Source: Nostoc sp. GT001
GTDB lineage: Bacteria > Cyanobacteriota > Cyanobacteriia > Cyanobacteriales > Nostocaceae
Length of the DNA: 34,205 nt
Assembly (NCBI RefSeq): GCF_030382115.1
Contig: NZ_JAUDRJ010000003.1
Location: 5,831,985-5,866,189 of the forward strand
Direction of reading: 5' to 3'
Part shown: positions 1 through 7,004 of the stretch, piece by piece
How the letters are laid out: every line of letters starts with the position of its first letter
Position numbering within the stretch: position 1 is the first letter of the stretch
Position numbers and translations under genes: made by a program
The notes under the pieces: generated by a model
The model's database searches: none
What the model saw: only the letters and a program-made list of their open reading frames with translations
Told to the model about the DNA's origin: nothing

Positions 1-238
1 TTATTCCCGCCGCATCACTTTTCTAGAAGCGGCAAGAGTCCAGGGAATCCAATGGTTGAATTGGCTACACCTAAAGGAACAATCAATCTCTCCGAGGGAA
101 CGAATAAAAACGAATTGTGGGTCTAGGGGCGGTCGAACCCCAAAGTAGCCCAGACGAGCGGAGGAATCCCCACAATTCGGGTAGGACAGACCGTAATTGG
201 TCTGAGGTGTTCAGAATACACAAACTCTCGAAGAGAAA

Positions 239-808
239 ATGATTAGACACAGTAGACATACTAGTGAATCTTGGAGAGCTTTACCGTGGAAGAAATTCCG
301 CCGTAACCTTTTCCGCCTTCAAAAGCGCGTGTACAAAGCGGTTCAAGTTGGAGACAAGCGGAAAGCTAGGTCACTCCAAAAGCTTATTCTAAAATCCACC
401 TCGGCTCGATTTCTTGCAATTAGACAAGTATCTCAGCTAAATGCTGGTAAGAAGACGGCTGGTATTGATGGTAAGAAATCCCTTTCATTTGAGGAACGCT
501 TCAATTTAGAAGAACTACTGAAAATGAATAGCGGAAATTGGAAGCATCAAGGATTACGGGAAATCCCCATCCCTAAAAAGGACGGGACAACCAGAATGCT
601 TAAGATACCAACCATCGCGGATAGAGCTTGGCAATGCCTCGCAAAATATGCACTCGAACCAGCGCACGAAGCCACCTTCCACGCTAGGAGCTATGGGTTT
701 AGAACTGGGCGCTCTGCCCATGATGCACAAAAGTACATCTTTAGCAACCTAAGCTCAAACGCTAACGGAATAGAGAAACGAGTTATCGAACTCGATATCG
801 AGAAGTGC
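239..808 (+). CDS. Outer intron-encoded protein, N-terminal exon (RT domains 0-2)
   Basis: This is the 5' part (190 codons) of the outer intron's reverse transcriptase-maturase. It starts at ATG 239 after a purine-rich GAAGAGAAA. It contains the usual N-terminal segment (WRALPWKKFRRNLFRLQ), the TAGIDG motif, the RT-1 block with R-IPIPKKDG-TR-L-IPT, the YGFRTGRSAHDA block of RT-2, and ends in ELDIEKC, the strand that carries the first catalytic Asp of RT domain 3. The reading frame then enters the inner intron and stops a few codons later. The continuation (FDRINHS...) is found at 3211, so this is an exon and not a complete protein. Unless the inner intron is spliced, only a truncated peptide of about 195 residues without catalytic residues would be made. 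Confidence 0.85.
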
Positions 809-826
809 GTGCGCCGTGACAGTTAA

Positions 827-1265
827 CGCGGTATCCCCAATCAAATTGGGAGAGATTAAGAAGAACATCTCTAAGTCAACCAACTTACCTAGAGTCGAAA
901 GACAAAAGGAACAACCGCATGTTGGTAAAGCCGGAAATAGAGAGAAGGCGTTAAAACTAGAGTCCGGCAAGACTTGTGTGACAGGGTGAAGGTTAAACTA
1001 CCTGAAGCCTAATTCTGACGGTATATTCGATTGCCTATTCCTACAACGCCTAACAGGAATAATCGTTTGTGTGTAGTTTTAAACATTTGAACCACACAAC
1101 TTCTTCAAACGGAGTCAGCCAGCGATGAGATGGCTTAACGAATGAATGGGACACCTAAATCACACTACTACGTATCGAGTTAATAAAGCGCGGGATGACT
1201 TACGGGGGGCGACCCCTATGGTTACAGAGTTCTCATAGTAGTCCGAGAGCGGGAAAGCCGCTTAC
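827..1265 (+). ncRNA. 5' ribozyme region of the inner group II intron
   Basis: No gene is supported in this 439-nt stretch. It lies between the inner intron's 5' end and its ORF and should form domains I-III and the start of domain IV of the ribozyme. Short complementary runs such as CCCAATC/AATTGGG near 836-850 and GAGATT/AACATCTC near 850-875 fit domain I stems. The AACTTCTTC segment near 1098-1106 is a plausible EBS1 loop. A minus-strand open frame at 755-970 has no protein-like features and is not called. Confidence 0.6.
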
Positions 1266-3104
1266 ATGGCAAAGGAGAACAGGTATTCTTCACACTTATA
1301 TCGGGAGGTACGCGAGATGCGAAACGCCGAAACGGTTTTAAGTGTAATCCGAGACAGAGGAAATCGTGGTTTACCTCTGGATGATGTCTACAGGCAACTT
1401 TTCAATCCTAACCTGTACCTCTTGGCGTACAGTCGCATTTACAAAAATAATGGGGCAATGACGCAAGGAGTTACATCAGAGACTGTGGATGGGATGTCCA
1501 TCAAAAAGATTGAAAACCTCATAGAAGATATTCGCTATGAACGTTTTCGATGGACACCAGTACGGCGAATTAATATTCCCAAGAAAAATGGGAAAACGCG
1601 ACCACTGGGCATTCCCACTTGGAACGATAAATTGGTTCAGGAAGTAATACGTTTGATATTAGAAGCGTACTACGAACCCCAATTTTCTAACAGCAGTCAT
1701 GGTTTTCGACAAGAGCGTGGATGCCATACTGCATTAACAGTAATAGACCGCACTTGGCAAGGAACCAAATGGTTTATTGAAGGAGATATCCGTGGTTGTT
1801 TTGACAATATAGATCAGAAAATCTTAATGTCAATTCTCCGTGAGAAAATCCAAGATAATCGATTTTTGAGATTGATTGAAACCTTATTAACGGCAGGTTA
1901 CTGTGAGCAATGGAGATACCATTCTACACTGAGTGGAACGCCACAAGGGTCGATTGTCTCACCCATACTCGCAAATATTTACCTTGATAAGCTAGATAAT
2001 TTTGTCGAACAGACAGTCATTCCAGAATATACACGAGGTAAATGTCGGGCAGAAAATCGAGAGTATTCAAGGCTCGTAAAACTTGCTTGGTATTACAGGA
2101 AAAATGGACAATTCGATAAAGCGCGTCAACTGGAGATTAAATACCAGAAAATGCCCTCCAAAGATGTCCGTGACCCAGAATACAGAAGGCTAAATTACGT
2201 CCGCTATGCTGATGATTTTCTACTTGGTTTCATTGGTTCACTTCAAGAAGCAAAAGAAATTAAGGAAAAACTAAAGACATTCCTAGCCGACAATCTTCAG
2301 TTAGAAATGTCAGCAGAAAAGACCTTAATTACTAATGCCAGAAATGAAGCAGCGAACTTCTTAGGTTACGAAATCTTAGTTCAATATTCCGACAATAAGC
2401 ATACCAATGGTAAACGCTCACTTAATGGAATTACTGCACTAAGAATCCCAGCAAGTTTTGTAGAAGGAAAATGCGCTCTTTATATGAGGAATGGCAAACC
2501 CATTCATCGTCCTGAGTTAATAAATGACGATGATTTTACTATCATTAACATTTACCAATCAGAACTCAGAGGCTACGTACAATTCTACAGCCTTGCTCAA
2601 AACATTGCATGGCTCCGTAAACTCCAATGGGTTATGTGGAGTTCGTTAATGAAAACCCTTGCCTGTAAACACAAAACTAGCGTAGCCAAAATCTGCGCCA
2701 AGTACCAGAAGACGGTAAAACTTCCACAAGGAAGGAGAAAGTGTGTTGAAATAACCGTCCCAGTAGAAGGTAAGAAACCCTTGGTAACTCGTTTCGGGGG
2801 CATACAATTAAAACGCAACTTAAAAGCAACCATAGAAGATTTGCCACGAGTGCGAAAACCCGCGTTCAGAAATGAACTGATTAAACGGCTTCTTGCTTCG
2901 GAATGTGAGATTTGCGGGGCAACAGGTGATATTGAAGTTCACCATATTCATGCCCTTAAAGACCTCAAAATTAAAGGCAAGAAAGAAAAACCGCAATGGA
3001 TGCAAATCATGTCCGCACGTAGAAGAAAAACTCTCATGGTTTGCCCTCAATGCCATGATGCAATACACGCTGGTAAACCAATATCTCAACAAGTCTCGCG
3101 ATAA
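1266..3104 (+). CDS. Inner intron-encoded protein: reverse transcriptase-maturase-HNH endonuclease
   Basis: A 612-residue multifunctional protein that should help the inner intron splice and retrohome. RT blocks are in order: TVDGMS near residue 77, the R-INIPKKNGKTRPLGIPT block, SHGFRQERGCHTAL (RT-2), EGDIRGCFDNID (RT-3, first catalytic Asp), SGTPQGSIVSPILANIYLD (RT-4) and YVRYADDFLLGF (RT-5, YADD box). A charged insertion of about 60 residues separates RT-4 from RT-5. A maturase-type region follows, and the C-terminus is an HNH zinc-type nuclease (CEIC...VHHIHALKD...CPQCHDAIH). The start follows AAAGCCGCTTAC without a strong Shine-Dalgarno; ATG at 1266 is the first in the frame and gives a normal N-terminus. 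All catalytic motifs are present, so the element could be active. The sequence is clearly of a different lineage from the outer intron's protein. Confidence 0.93.
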   Translation: MAKENRYSSHLYREVREMRNAETVLSVIRDRGNRGLPLDDVYRQLFNPNLYLLAYSRIYKNNGAMTQGVTSETVDGMSIKKIENLIEDIRYERFRWTPVRRINIPKKNGKTRPLGIPTWNDKLVQEVIRLILEAYYEPQFSNSSHGFRQERGCHTALTVIDRTWQGTKWFIEGDIRGCFDNIDQKILMSILREKIQDNRFLRLIETLLTAGYCEQWRYHSTLSGTPQGSIVSPILANIYLDKLDNFVEQTVIPEYTRGKCRAENREYSRLVKLAWYYRKNGQFDKARQLEIKYQKMPSKDVRDPEYRRLNYVRYADDFLLGFIGSLQEAKEIKEKLKTFLADNLQLEMSAEKTLITNARNEAANFLGYEILVQYSDNKHTNGKRSLNGITALRIPASFVEGKCALYMRNGKPIHRPELINDDDFTIINIYQSELRGYVQFYSLAQNIAWLRKLQWVMWSSLMKTLACKHKTSVAKICAKYQKTVKLPQGRRKCVEITVPVEGKKPLVTRFGGIQLKRNLKATIEDLPRVRKPAFRNELIKRLLASECEICGATGDIEVHHIHALKDLKIKGKKEKPQWMQIMSARRRKTLMVCPQCHDAIHAGKPISQQVSR

Positions 3105-3116
3105 CAGAGTACTGGA

Positions 3117-3150
3117 GAGCCGTGTACCTGGAAACTCGTAAGCACGGTTC
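3117..3150 (+). ncRNA. Domain V of the inner group II intron
   Basis: The 34-nt hairpin begins GAGCCGTG and ends CACGGTTC, with a GAAA-like tetraloop region (TGGAAACT) and a bulge on the 3' side, which is the classic catalytic domain V layout. It lies 13 nt after the stop codon of the inner ORF. Domain VI follows at about 3158-3209, where CTAGTTAG pairs with CTAGCTAG and an unpaired A near 3204 is the likely branch point. Confidence 0.85.
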
Positions 3151-3210
3151 GGAGGGGGCTAGTTAGAAAAGGAGCCAAGGCTTGGAAACCTCGCTAGCTA
3201 GCTACCCACT

Positions 3211-4245
3211 TTCGACAGGATTAACCACTCAGCGATAATGGATGAACTCATCGCTCCCAAAGGCTTAAAACTCGGTATCTACCGATGCCTCAAGACTGGA
3301 GTAAACCCAGAATTCCCCGAACAGGGTACACCTCAAGGGGGAGTAGTTAGCCCATTACTAGCCAATATCGCACTCAACGGGATTGAGAGTATACACAGAT
3401 ACCAAACTGAAGGGTGGGCAAAAGGGACAATGAGCGAACCATCAGTCCGATACGCGGATGACATGGTTATTATACTTCGCCCCCAAGATGATGCGATAGA
3501 AATACTTGAAAGAATCAGCGAGTTCCTCCGCAAACGCGGAATGAATGTAAGCCAAAAGAAAACCAAAGTTACCGCCGCGACAGATGGGTTTGATTTCCTC
3601 GGCTGGCACTTCAAAGTGCAGAGCAACGGAAAGTTCAGAAGTACTCCCTCAGTGGACAACTTCAAAGCATTCCGTAAGAAAGTAAAACACATCGTCAACA
3701 ACTCGAATTATGGTGCTGCCACAAAGGCTGAGAAATTAGCCCCGGTAGTTAGAGGTTGGAGAAATTACCATAAGTTCTGTAAGATGGACGGGGCTAGAGA
3801 CTCGTTATACCACATCGAAACAAGAGCAAAAAAGGTATTTAACAAGGAAACCAAACTAAATCGCTACTCCAGTAAGAAATTACTAGACAAAGCATTCCCA
3901 GCAGTTCCCTACTCCGAACACAAACACGTCCCTGTCAAAGGAACTAAATCCCCCTATGACGGAGATACAGCCTACTGGAGTGAACGTAACAGTAAACTCT
4001 ATGACGGCGAAACCTCTAAAGCTCTTAAGAAGCAAAACCATAGATGTGCTTCCTGCGGTTTAAAATTCATCGATGAGGAACGGGTTCACCTACATCACAT
4101 CGACGGAAATCATGCCAACTGGAAAAAGAATAATCTTGAAGCAATTCATGAGAGTTGCCACGATTACAAGCACATGAGCAAAAGCACAAAGCTAAGAACA
4201 TCGGAAGCTGGGTGCGGTGAAAGTCGCACGCCCAGATTTAACTGA
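3211..4245 (+). CDS. Outer intron-encoded protein, C-terminal exon (RT 3-7, maturase, HNH)
   Basis: This is the 3' exon (344 codons plus stop) of the outer intron's RT. It begins FDRINHSAIMDEL, completing the LDIEKC-FDRI block of the upstream exon at 239-808, so the joined protein is 534 residues. It carries QGTPQGGVVSPLLANI (RT-4), VRYADDMVII (RT-5 with the YADD box), FLGWHF (RT-6/7), a maturase segment (VRGWRNYHKFC) and an HNH nuclease (CASCGLKF...VHLHHIDGNH...HESCHDYKH). An ATG at 3238 could start a shortened product, but that would lack the first catalytic Asp and probably be inactive as an RT. The last residues (SEAGCGESRTPRFN) are read from the domain V sequence, a common feature of annotated intron ORFs. 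Confidence 0.85.
   Translation, partial: FDRINHSAIMDELIAPKGLKLGIYRCLKTGVNPEFPEQGTPQGGVVSPLLANIALNGIESIHRYQTEGWAKGTMSEPSVRYADDMVIILRPQDDAIEILERISEFLRKRGMNVSQKKTKVTAATDGFDFLGWHFKVQSNGKFRSTPSVDNFKAFRKKVKHIVNNSNYGAATKAEKLAPVVRGWRNYHKFCKMDGARDSLYHIETRAKKVFNKETKLNRYSSKKLLDKAFPAVPYSEHKHVPVKGTKSPYDGDTAYWSERNSKLYDGETSKALKKQNHRCASCGLKFIDEERVHLHHIDGNHANWKKNNLEAIHESCHDYKHMSKSTKLRTSEAGCGESRTPRFN
4205..4238 (+). ncRNA. Domain V of the outer group II intron
   Basis: A 34-nt hairpin with a TGGGTGCG arm, GTGAAAGTC loop region and CGCACGCCCA return arm gives the typical AGC-triad-plus-GNAA-loop layout. It overlaps the end of the RT ORF. A domain VI-like stem follows at about 4248-4279, with GGGG pairing to CCCC and a candidate branch A about seven bases from the proposed 3' end. 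Confidence 0.8.
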
Positions 4246-4280
4246 GAGGTGCGGGGAATAATATCCCCCATCGACTCAAC

Positions 4281-4500
4281 CAATGAAATTGACCCCATGC
4301 CAATACTTTTTAAGAGCTTAACAGTTCAGGGAATTTATGTTGGCAGTCGAGAAATGTTTGAGGCGATGAATCAGGCGATGCAACAGCATCAAATCAAACC
4401 AATTATTGATCGAGTTTTCCCCTTTGCTGAAGCACGAGAGGCTTATCATTACCTCAAAAGTGCGGCTCACTTCGGTAAAGTCGTAATTCGTAATTCGTAA
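4281..4500 (+). CDS. Zinc-type alcohol dehydrogenase (MDR family), 3' exon after the intron
   Basis: The first 4281 bases of the window end in an intron, and from here the frame reads NEIDPMPILFKSLTVQGIYV, GSREMFEAMNQAM and IDRVFPFAEAREAYHYLKS, ending GKVVIRNS. This is the conserved C-terminus of NAD(P)-dependent zinc-binding alcohol dehydrogenase/quinone-reductase-like proteins: the end of the nucleotide-binding domain and the last catalytic-domain strand. About 72 residues remain; the other ~250 should lie upstream of the outer intron, outside this window. The exon is uninterrupted and well conserved to the eye, so the host gene may still be expressed by splicing. The final codons (GTAATTCGTAATTCGTAA) come from a simple repeat that runs into the following palindromic repeat. 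Confidence 0.82.
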
Positions 4501-4646
4501 TACTTCGGCTCCCTTCTCTACGAGAGGCTGCACTTCGACTACGCTCTGTTACCACGCCAACGGCTTCTCTACGAGACGCTACGCGTTAGCGGAGCTTTCG
4601 CTTTAGCGATACGCTCAGGGCAAGACGCTCAGTACAAGTTCGTAAT
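4494..4646. repeat. Palindrome-rich cyanobacterial repeat flanked by TTCGTAAT
   Basis: Copies of TTCGTAAT at 4494-4501 and 4639-4646 enclose about 137 bp made of short palindromic words such as CTCTACGAGACGCTACGCG and GCTTTCGCTTTAGCGATACGC. The same words recur at 31430-31572 and in part near 10686. The layout fits a non-autonomous repeat inserted into, or spread with, the simple repeat at the end of the dehydrogenase gene. No protein is encoded. Confidence 0.6.
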
Positions 4647-4662
4647 TTTAAAGAGTTTAATT

Positions 4663-4703
4663 CTATGTTTCAAGTGGGAATTTAAACCCCACTTGAAACA
4701 TAG
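4663..4703. terminator. Perfect 16-bp inverted repeat, bidirectional terminator
   Basis: CTATGTTTCAAGTGGG at 4663-4678 is exactly complementary to CCCACTTGAAACATAG at 4688-4703, with a 9-nt loop. It lies between the rightward dehydrogenase exon and the leftward glutathione S-transferase gene, 13 nt past the stop of the latter. The position and perfect stem suggest a shared terminator or mRNA-stabilising hairpin for convergent genes. Confidence 0.7.
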
Positions 4704-4716
4704 TTATGAATTGCGT

Positions 4717-5388
4717 TTAAACAGCAGCGAGAGTAGGCGCAGCGAATTTAGCATATCGCTCGATGTAGAATTCTTTAGAGTGAGCGATCGCTTTCACAGA
4801 TTCACGCTCTTTCAAAGCATGTTTCCACTGGCGTAGACGGGTAAATTGCTCTGGTATTCCAAAACCACGATATTGCTTCAGTGCAGCCCAGCGCTCAAAC
4901 CAAGGGAAATAGGTGAAATCCACCAAACTGATAAATTCACCAAACCAGTAAGGGCCTTCTCCAGAAAGCTTTGCTAAACCTTCGTTTTCAATGAATTCCA
5001 GATGTTTATATAGTTCCTGTTTAGCTTCTTCTTGTTTTTCGGGATCTGAACTCCGCAGCAGTGTAGAAAAAGCGGGAACGAATCTGGTGTTAGCAAAATC
5101 TATCCAGATACGAGCTTGTGCCCTATCAATGGGGTTGCTAGGTAACAGTGGTGGATTGGGAAATACCTCATCAAGATATTCGTTAATTACCGCTGACTCC
5201 CAAACTCGGTTATCGCCATGAGTTAGTGCAGGAACTTTACCATAGGGGGAAACTTTGGTAAACCCTTCAGGCTTATTCTGCAAATCAATCTCAATCAAAT
5301 CGAAGTCGATGCCTTTCTCTTGGAGTACCAAGCGGGTACGGTGAGCATAAGGACAAACAACTGCACTGTATACTTTAATTTCAGCCAT
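4717..5388 (-). CDS. Glutathione S-transferase family protein (Cys-type active site)
   Basis: A 223-residue cytosolic protein with an N-terminal thioredoxin fold and an all-helical C-terminal domain. The active-site motif is VVCPYAHRTRL near residue 10; the CPY-type motif places it with Omega/Lambda/DHAR-like enzymes, in which Cys forms mixed disulfides with glutathione, rather than with Tyr or Ser GSTs. The glutathione-binding features KVSPYGKVPAL with the cis-Pro and ESAVINEYLDE follow. Likely roles are thiol transfer or dehydroascorbate-type reduction; the substrate is unknown. I start at ATG 5388 (MAEIKVYS) because the fold begins there and AAGG lies about 10 nt upstream. An open frame continues 23 codons further upstream but adds no domain. 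It is transcribed convergently with the dehydrogenase exon. Confidence 0.9.
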   Translation of the reverse strand: MAEIKVYSAVVCPYAHRTRLVLQEKGIDFDLIEIDLQNKPEGFTKVSPYGKVPALTHGDNRVWESAVINEYLDEVFPNPPLLPSNPIDRAQARIWIDFANTRFVPAFSTLLRSSDPEKQEEAKQELYKHLEFIENEGLAKLSGEGPYWFGEFISLVDFTYFPWFERWAALKQYRGFGIPEQFTRLRQWKHALKERESVKAIAHSKEFYIERYAKFAAPTLAAV

Positions 5389-5606
5389 GTTTAAGTACCT
5401 TGGTAAATAAGACTTGTTAATCGGCATTGGGAATTGAATTTTCATCCAAAATCCCAAATCTTAAATTGTTAGTGTCGCAAACTCTTGTTGAAGCGAATGT
5501 AGCGTGAAAAATTATCGACACTAACCAAACTTTGAAACTGGAATAATACTCAAATAATCCAAAATTGTTGGTAAGGATAGGGGGTAGAGAATAGGGAATA
5601 GGGATT

Positions 5607-5743
5607 AATTAACGTGAGTTCGATGAACCTCTCCCTCTCCGAAACGGAAAGAGCAACGAAAAATTCAGCTTTTTGCTCCCCTCTCCGTGTCGGAGAGGGG
5701 TTGGGGGAGAGGTCAAATAAGACTTGTCGAACTCACGTTAATT
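5607..5743. mobile_element. MITE-like element with 17-bp perfect terminal inverted repeats
   Basis: AATTAACGTGAGTTCGA at 5607-5623 is the exact reverse complement of 5727-5743. The 137-bp interior contains further nested palindromes (CCTCTCC.../...GGAGAGG and TCCGTGTCGGA) and no protein-like frame. ATT occurs directly outside both ends and may be a short target duplication. The element lies 29 bp beyond the 3' remnant of the sulfotransferase-like gene. It fits a non-autonomous miniature transposable element; no transposase for it is seen here. Confidence 0.72.
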
Positions 5744-5771
5744 ATTTCCCCCTCTGCTCCCCTGCCTTCCC

Positions 5772-6901
5772 CTACAGCCAGGGCACTTCTTCAGGTGCAT
5801 AACGGAAGGCGCGGAAGACTGTATTTTGCTCTCCAAGAGTTACTCGACGACTTCTCACCTGGAATATTCCTAACTGCAAAGTGGGGATTGATGTATTCCC
5901 AAACAATTTCCCCTGTAACTGTCACCTCAAATATTCGACTCATAAGCACCTTCTGTAATTAAGGTATTGCCATTGGCCAAACGTTGCGCCCCTGATATAT
6001 AAGAACTGAAGAAATTTTGGGGCGGATTGTCGGTGTATTCCCAAACTATTTCTTTGGTTTGACGGTTCACCTCAATCACACGAGAAAAATTGAGAGCAAT
6101 GTTACGGCGATGTGCGCCATTGTCGAAAATCAGGATATTACCGTTAGCTAATTCGTTCGGGAAGTGCTGCTGTGCTAGCACGTCATCGCCCAACGTCCAG
6201 ATGATTTCTCCAGTTTTGCGATCGACGATGACAACTGTGGAGATATTACGAAAGCTGACTATAATGTTGCCATCAGCGAGTTCACCCACAGTATTTCCAT
6301 GAGTCCATTCATGTCGATGATCTTGGGGTGTAATCGTAAATATATCTGGATCGAGGTGTTCGTGGGCGTGCCAAGTCCAAACGATTTCACCTGTTGGAGT
6401 CACCTCATAAAGCACATCCGCATAGATATCACCATCTGGTTCTGTACCTGGTACGCCACCTTTGATCCGGGGAACCAAAGACTGAGGTATCTTTTCAATG
6501 GCGAGTATAATTGTGTTGCCATTAGCTAATCTGCGTCCATCATGATGATGATCTGGATGCTTATATTCCCAGATAATATTTCCCTTGGGATCTGCTTCTA
6601 AAACAACGCCACTTTTGAATGCAGCCCATAAAGCAAAACGTAGTGGTTCTTCTGGCGGAGTCTTACCGTTATAAAAAAGATTGCCATTGGGCAAAAGATA
6701 ACCGTATAACCCTGGTGGATAAGGCAGATTCCACTGGTGTACTACTTCTCCTTCCAAGTTCAGAAGATAGACTTCACCTTGACCTGTCAAAGGTGTGAAA
6801 AGTGTATACCCTTTAAAGGCTTTTTCAGGATTGTAAGCTGTTAAACCAGTACCCCGACGACGAATAGTATTCTGGTCAATTAATGTTGCTGTAAAAGTCA
6901 T
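5772..6901 (-). pseudogene. Arylsulfotransferase-like beta-propeller protein, C-terminus frameshifted
   Basis: The intact frame (6901 down to 5927, 324 residues) matches the arylsulfotransferase/ASST-like superfamily: repeated propeller blades end in LPNGNLFY, LANGNTII, LADGNIIV, LANGNILI and LANGNTLIT, alternating with GEIVWTW- or KEIVWEY-type strands. His-rich stretches (HPDHHHD, HRHEWTHGN) would sit near the active site. No signal peptide is visible. The frame ends at ITEGAYESNI, but the next reading frame continues RIFEVTVTGEIVWEYINPHF, and another frame then gives EQNTVFRAFRYAPEEVPWL and a stop at 5772-5774, which looks like the natural C-terminus. At least two frame changes are therefore needed to read the whole gene. 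It may still make a truncated protein. A MITE lies just downstream. The substrate is unknown. Confidence 0.75.
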
Positions 6902-7004
6902 ATTTTACCTACTAAATATCTATTTGTGAATCTAATAATTAAGACAGAATGCATTGCTTACCTCTACTCATTTCTGAACAATTCGGACTCACTACTCAGC
7001 ACTC

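Larger units (their letters stand above)
809..3210 (+). mobile_element. Inner group II intron nested in the RT gene of the outer intron
   Basis: A second, complete group II intron of about 2.4 kb. The 5' end reads GTGCGCCGTGACAG, matching the GUGYG consensus. About 450 nt of structured RNA (domains I-III and part of IV) precede the ORF at 1266-3104, and a 34-nt domain V (3117-3150) and a domain VI stem (CTAGTTAG with CTAGCTAG) follow. The exact ends are uncertain: joining 808 to 3211 restores LDIEKC-FDRI, but the intron would then end in ACT rather than AY. Ending it at 3209 with a start at 808 also keeps the frame but gives a non-consensus 5' end. A second GTGCG at 805 is a third option. A possible EBS1 (ACTTCT, 1099-1104) can pair with AGAAGT (801-806). 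Confidence 0.85.
1..4280 (+). mobile_element. Outer group II intron (5' end outside window), host of a nested intron
   Basis: A group II intron enters from the left edge; no GTGYG-type 5' boundary is visible, so domain I is incomplete here. Bases 1-238 hold structured, non-coding intron RNA. Its RT ORF starts at 239, is interrupted at 808/3211 by a second intron, and ends at 4245. A 34-nt domain V lies at 4205-4238, and a domain VI-like hairpin (GGGG/CCCC stem, likely bulged A near 4274) runs to the 3' end. I place the 3' splice site at about 4280 because the intron then ends in AC and the next bases read in frame as the C-terminus of an alcohol dehydrogenase. The last ~40 nt of the ORF run into domain V. 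The intron is in sense orientation relative to its host gene, so splicing could restore the gene. Confidence 0.85.

Noticed and set aside
2893..3141. Open frame of 82 codons overlapping the HNH part of the inner intron protein
   Set aside because: It is a shadow of the RT-HNH gene in another frame and shows no domain or ribosome-binding site.
5614..5962. Two plus-strand frames of 62 and 91 codons across the MITE and the sulfotransferase remnant
   Set aside because: They read through palindromic repeat DNA and the antisense of a recognisable protein remnant.
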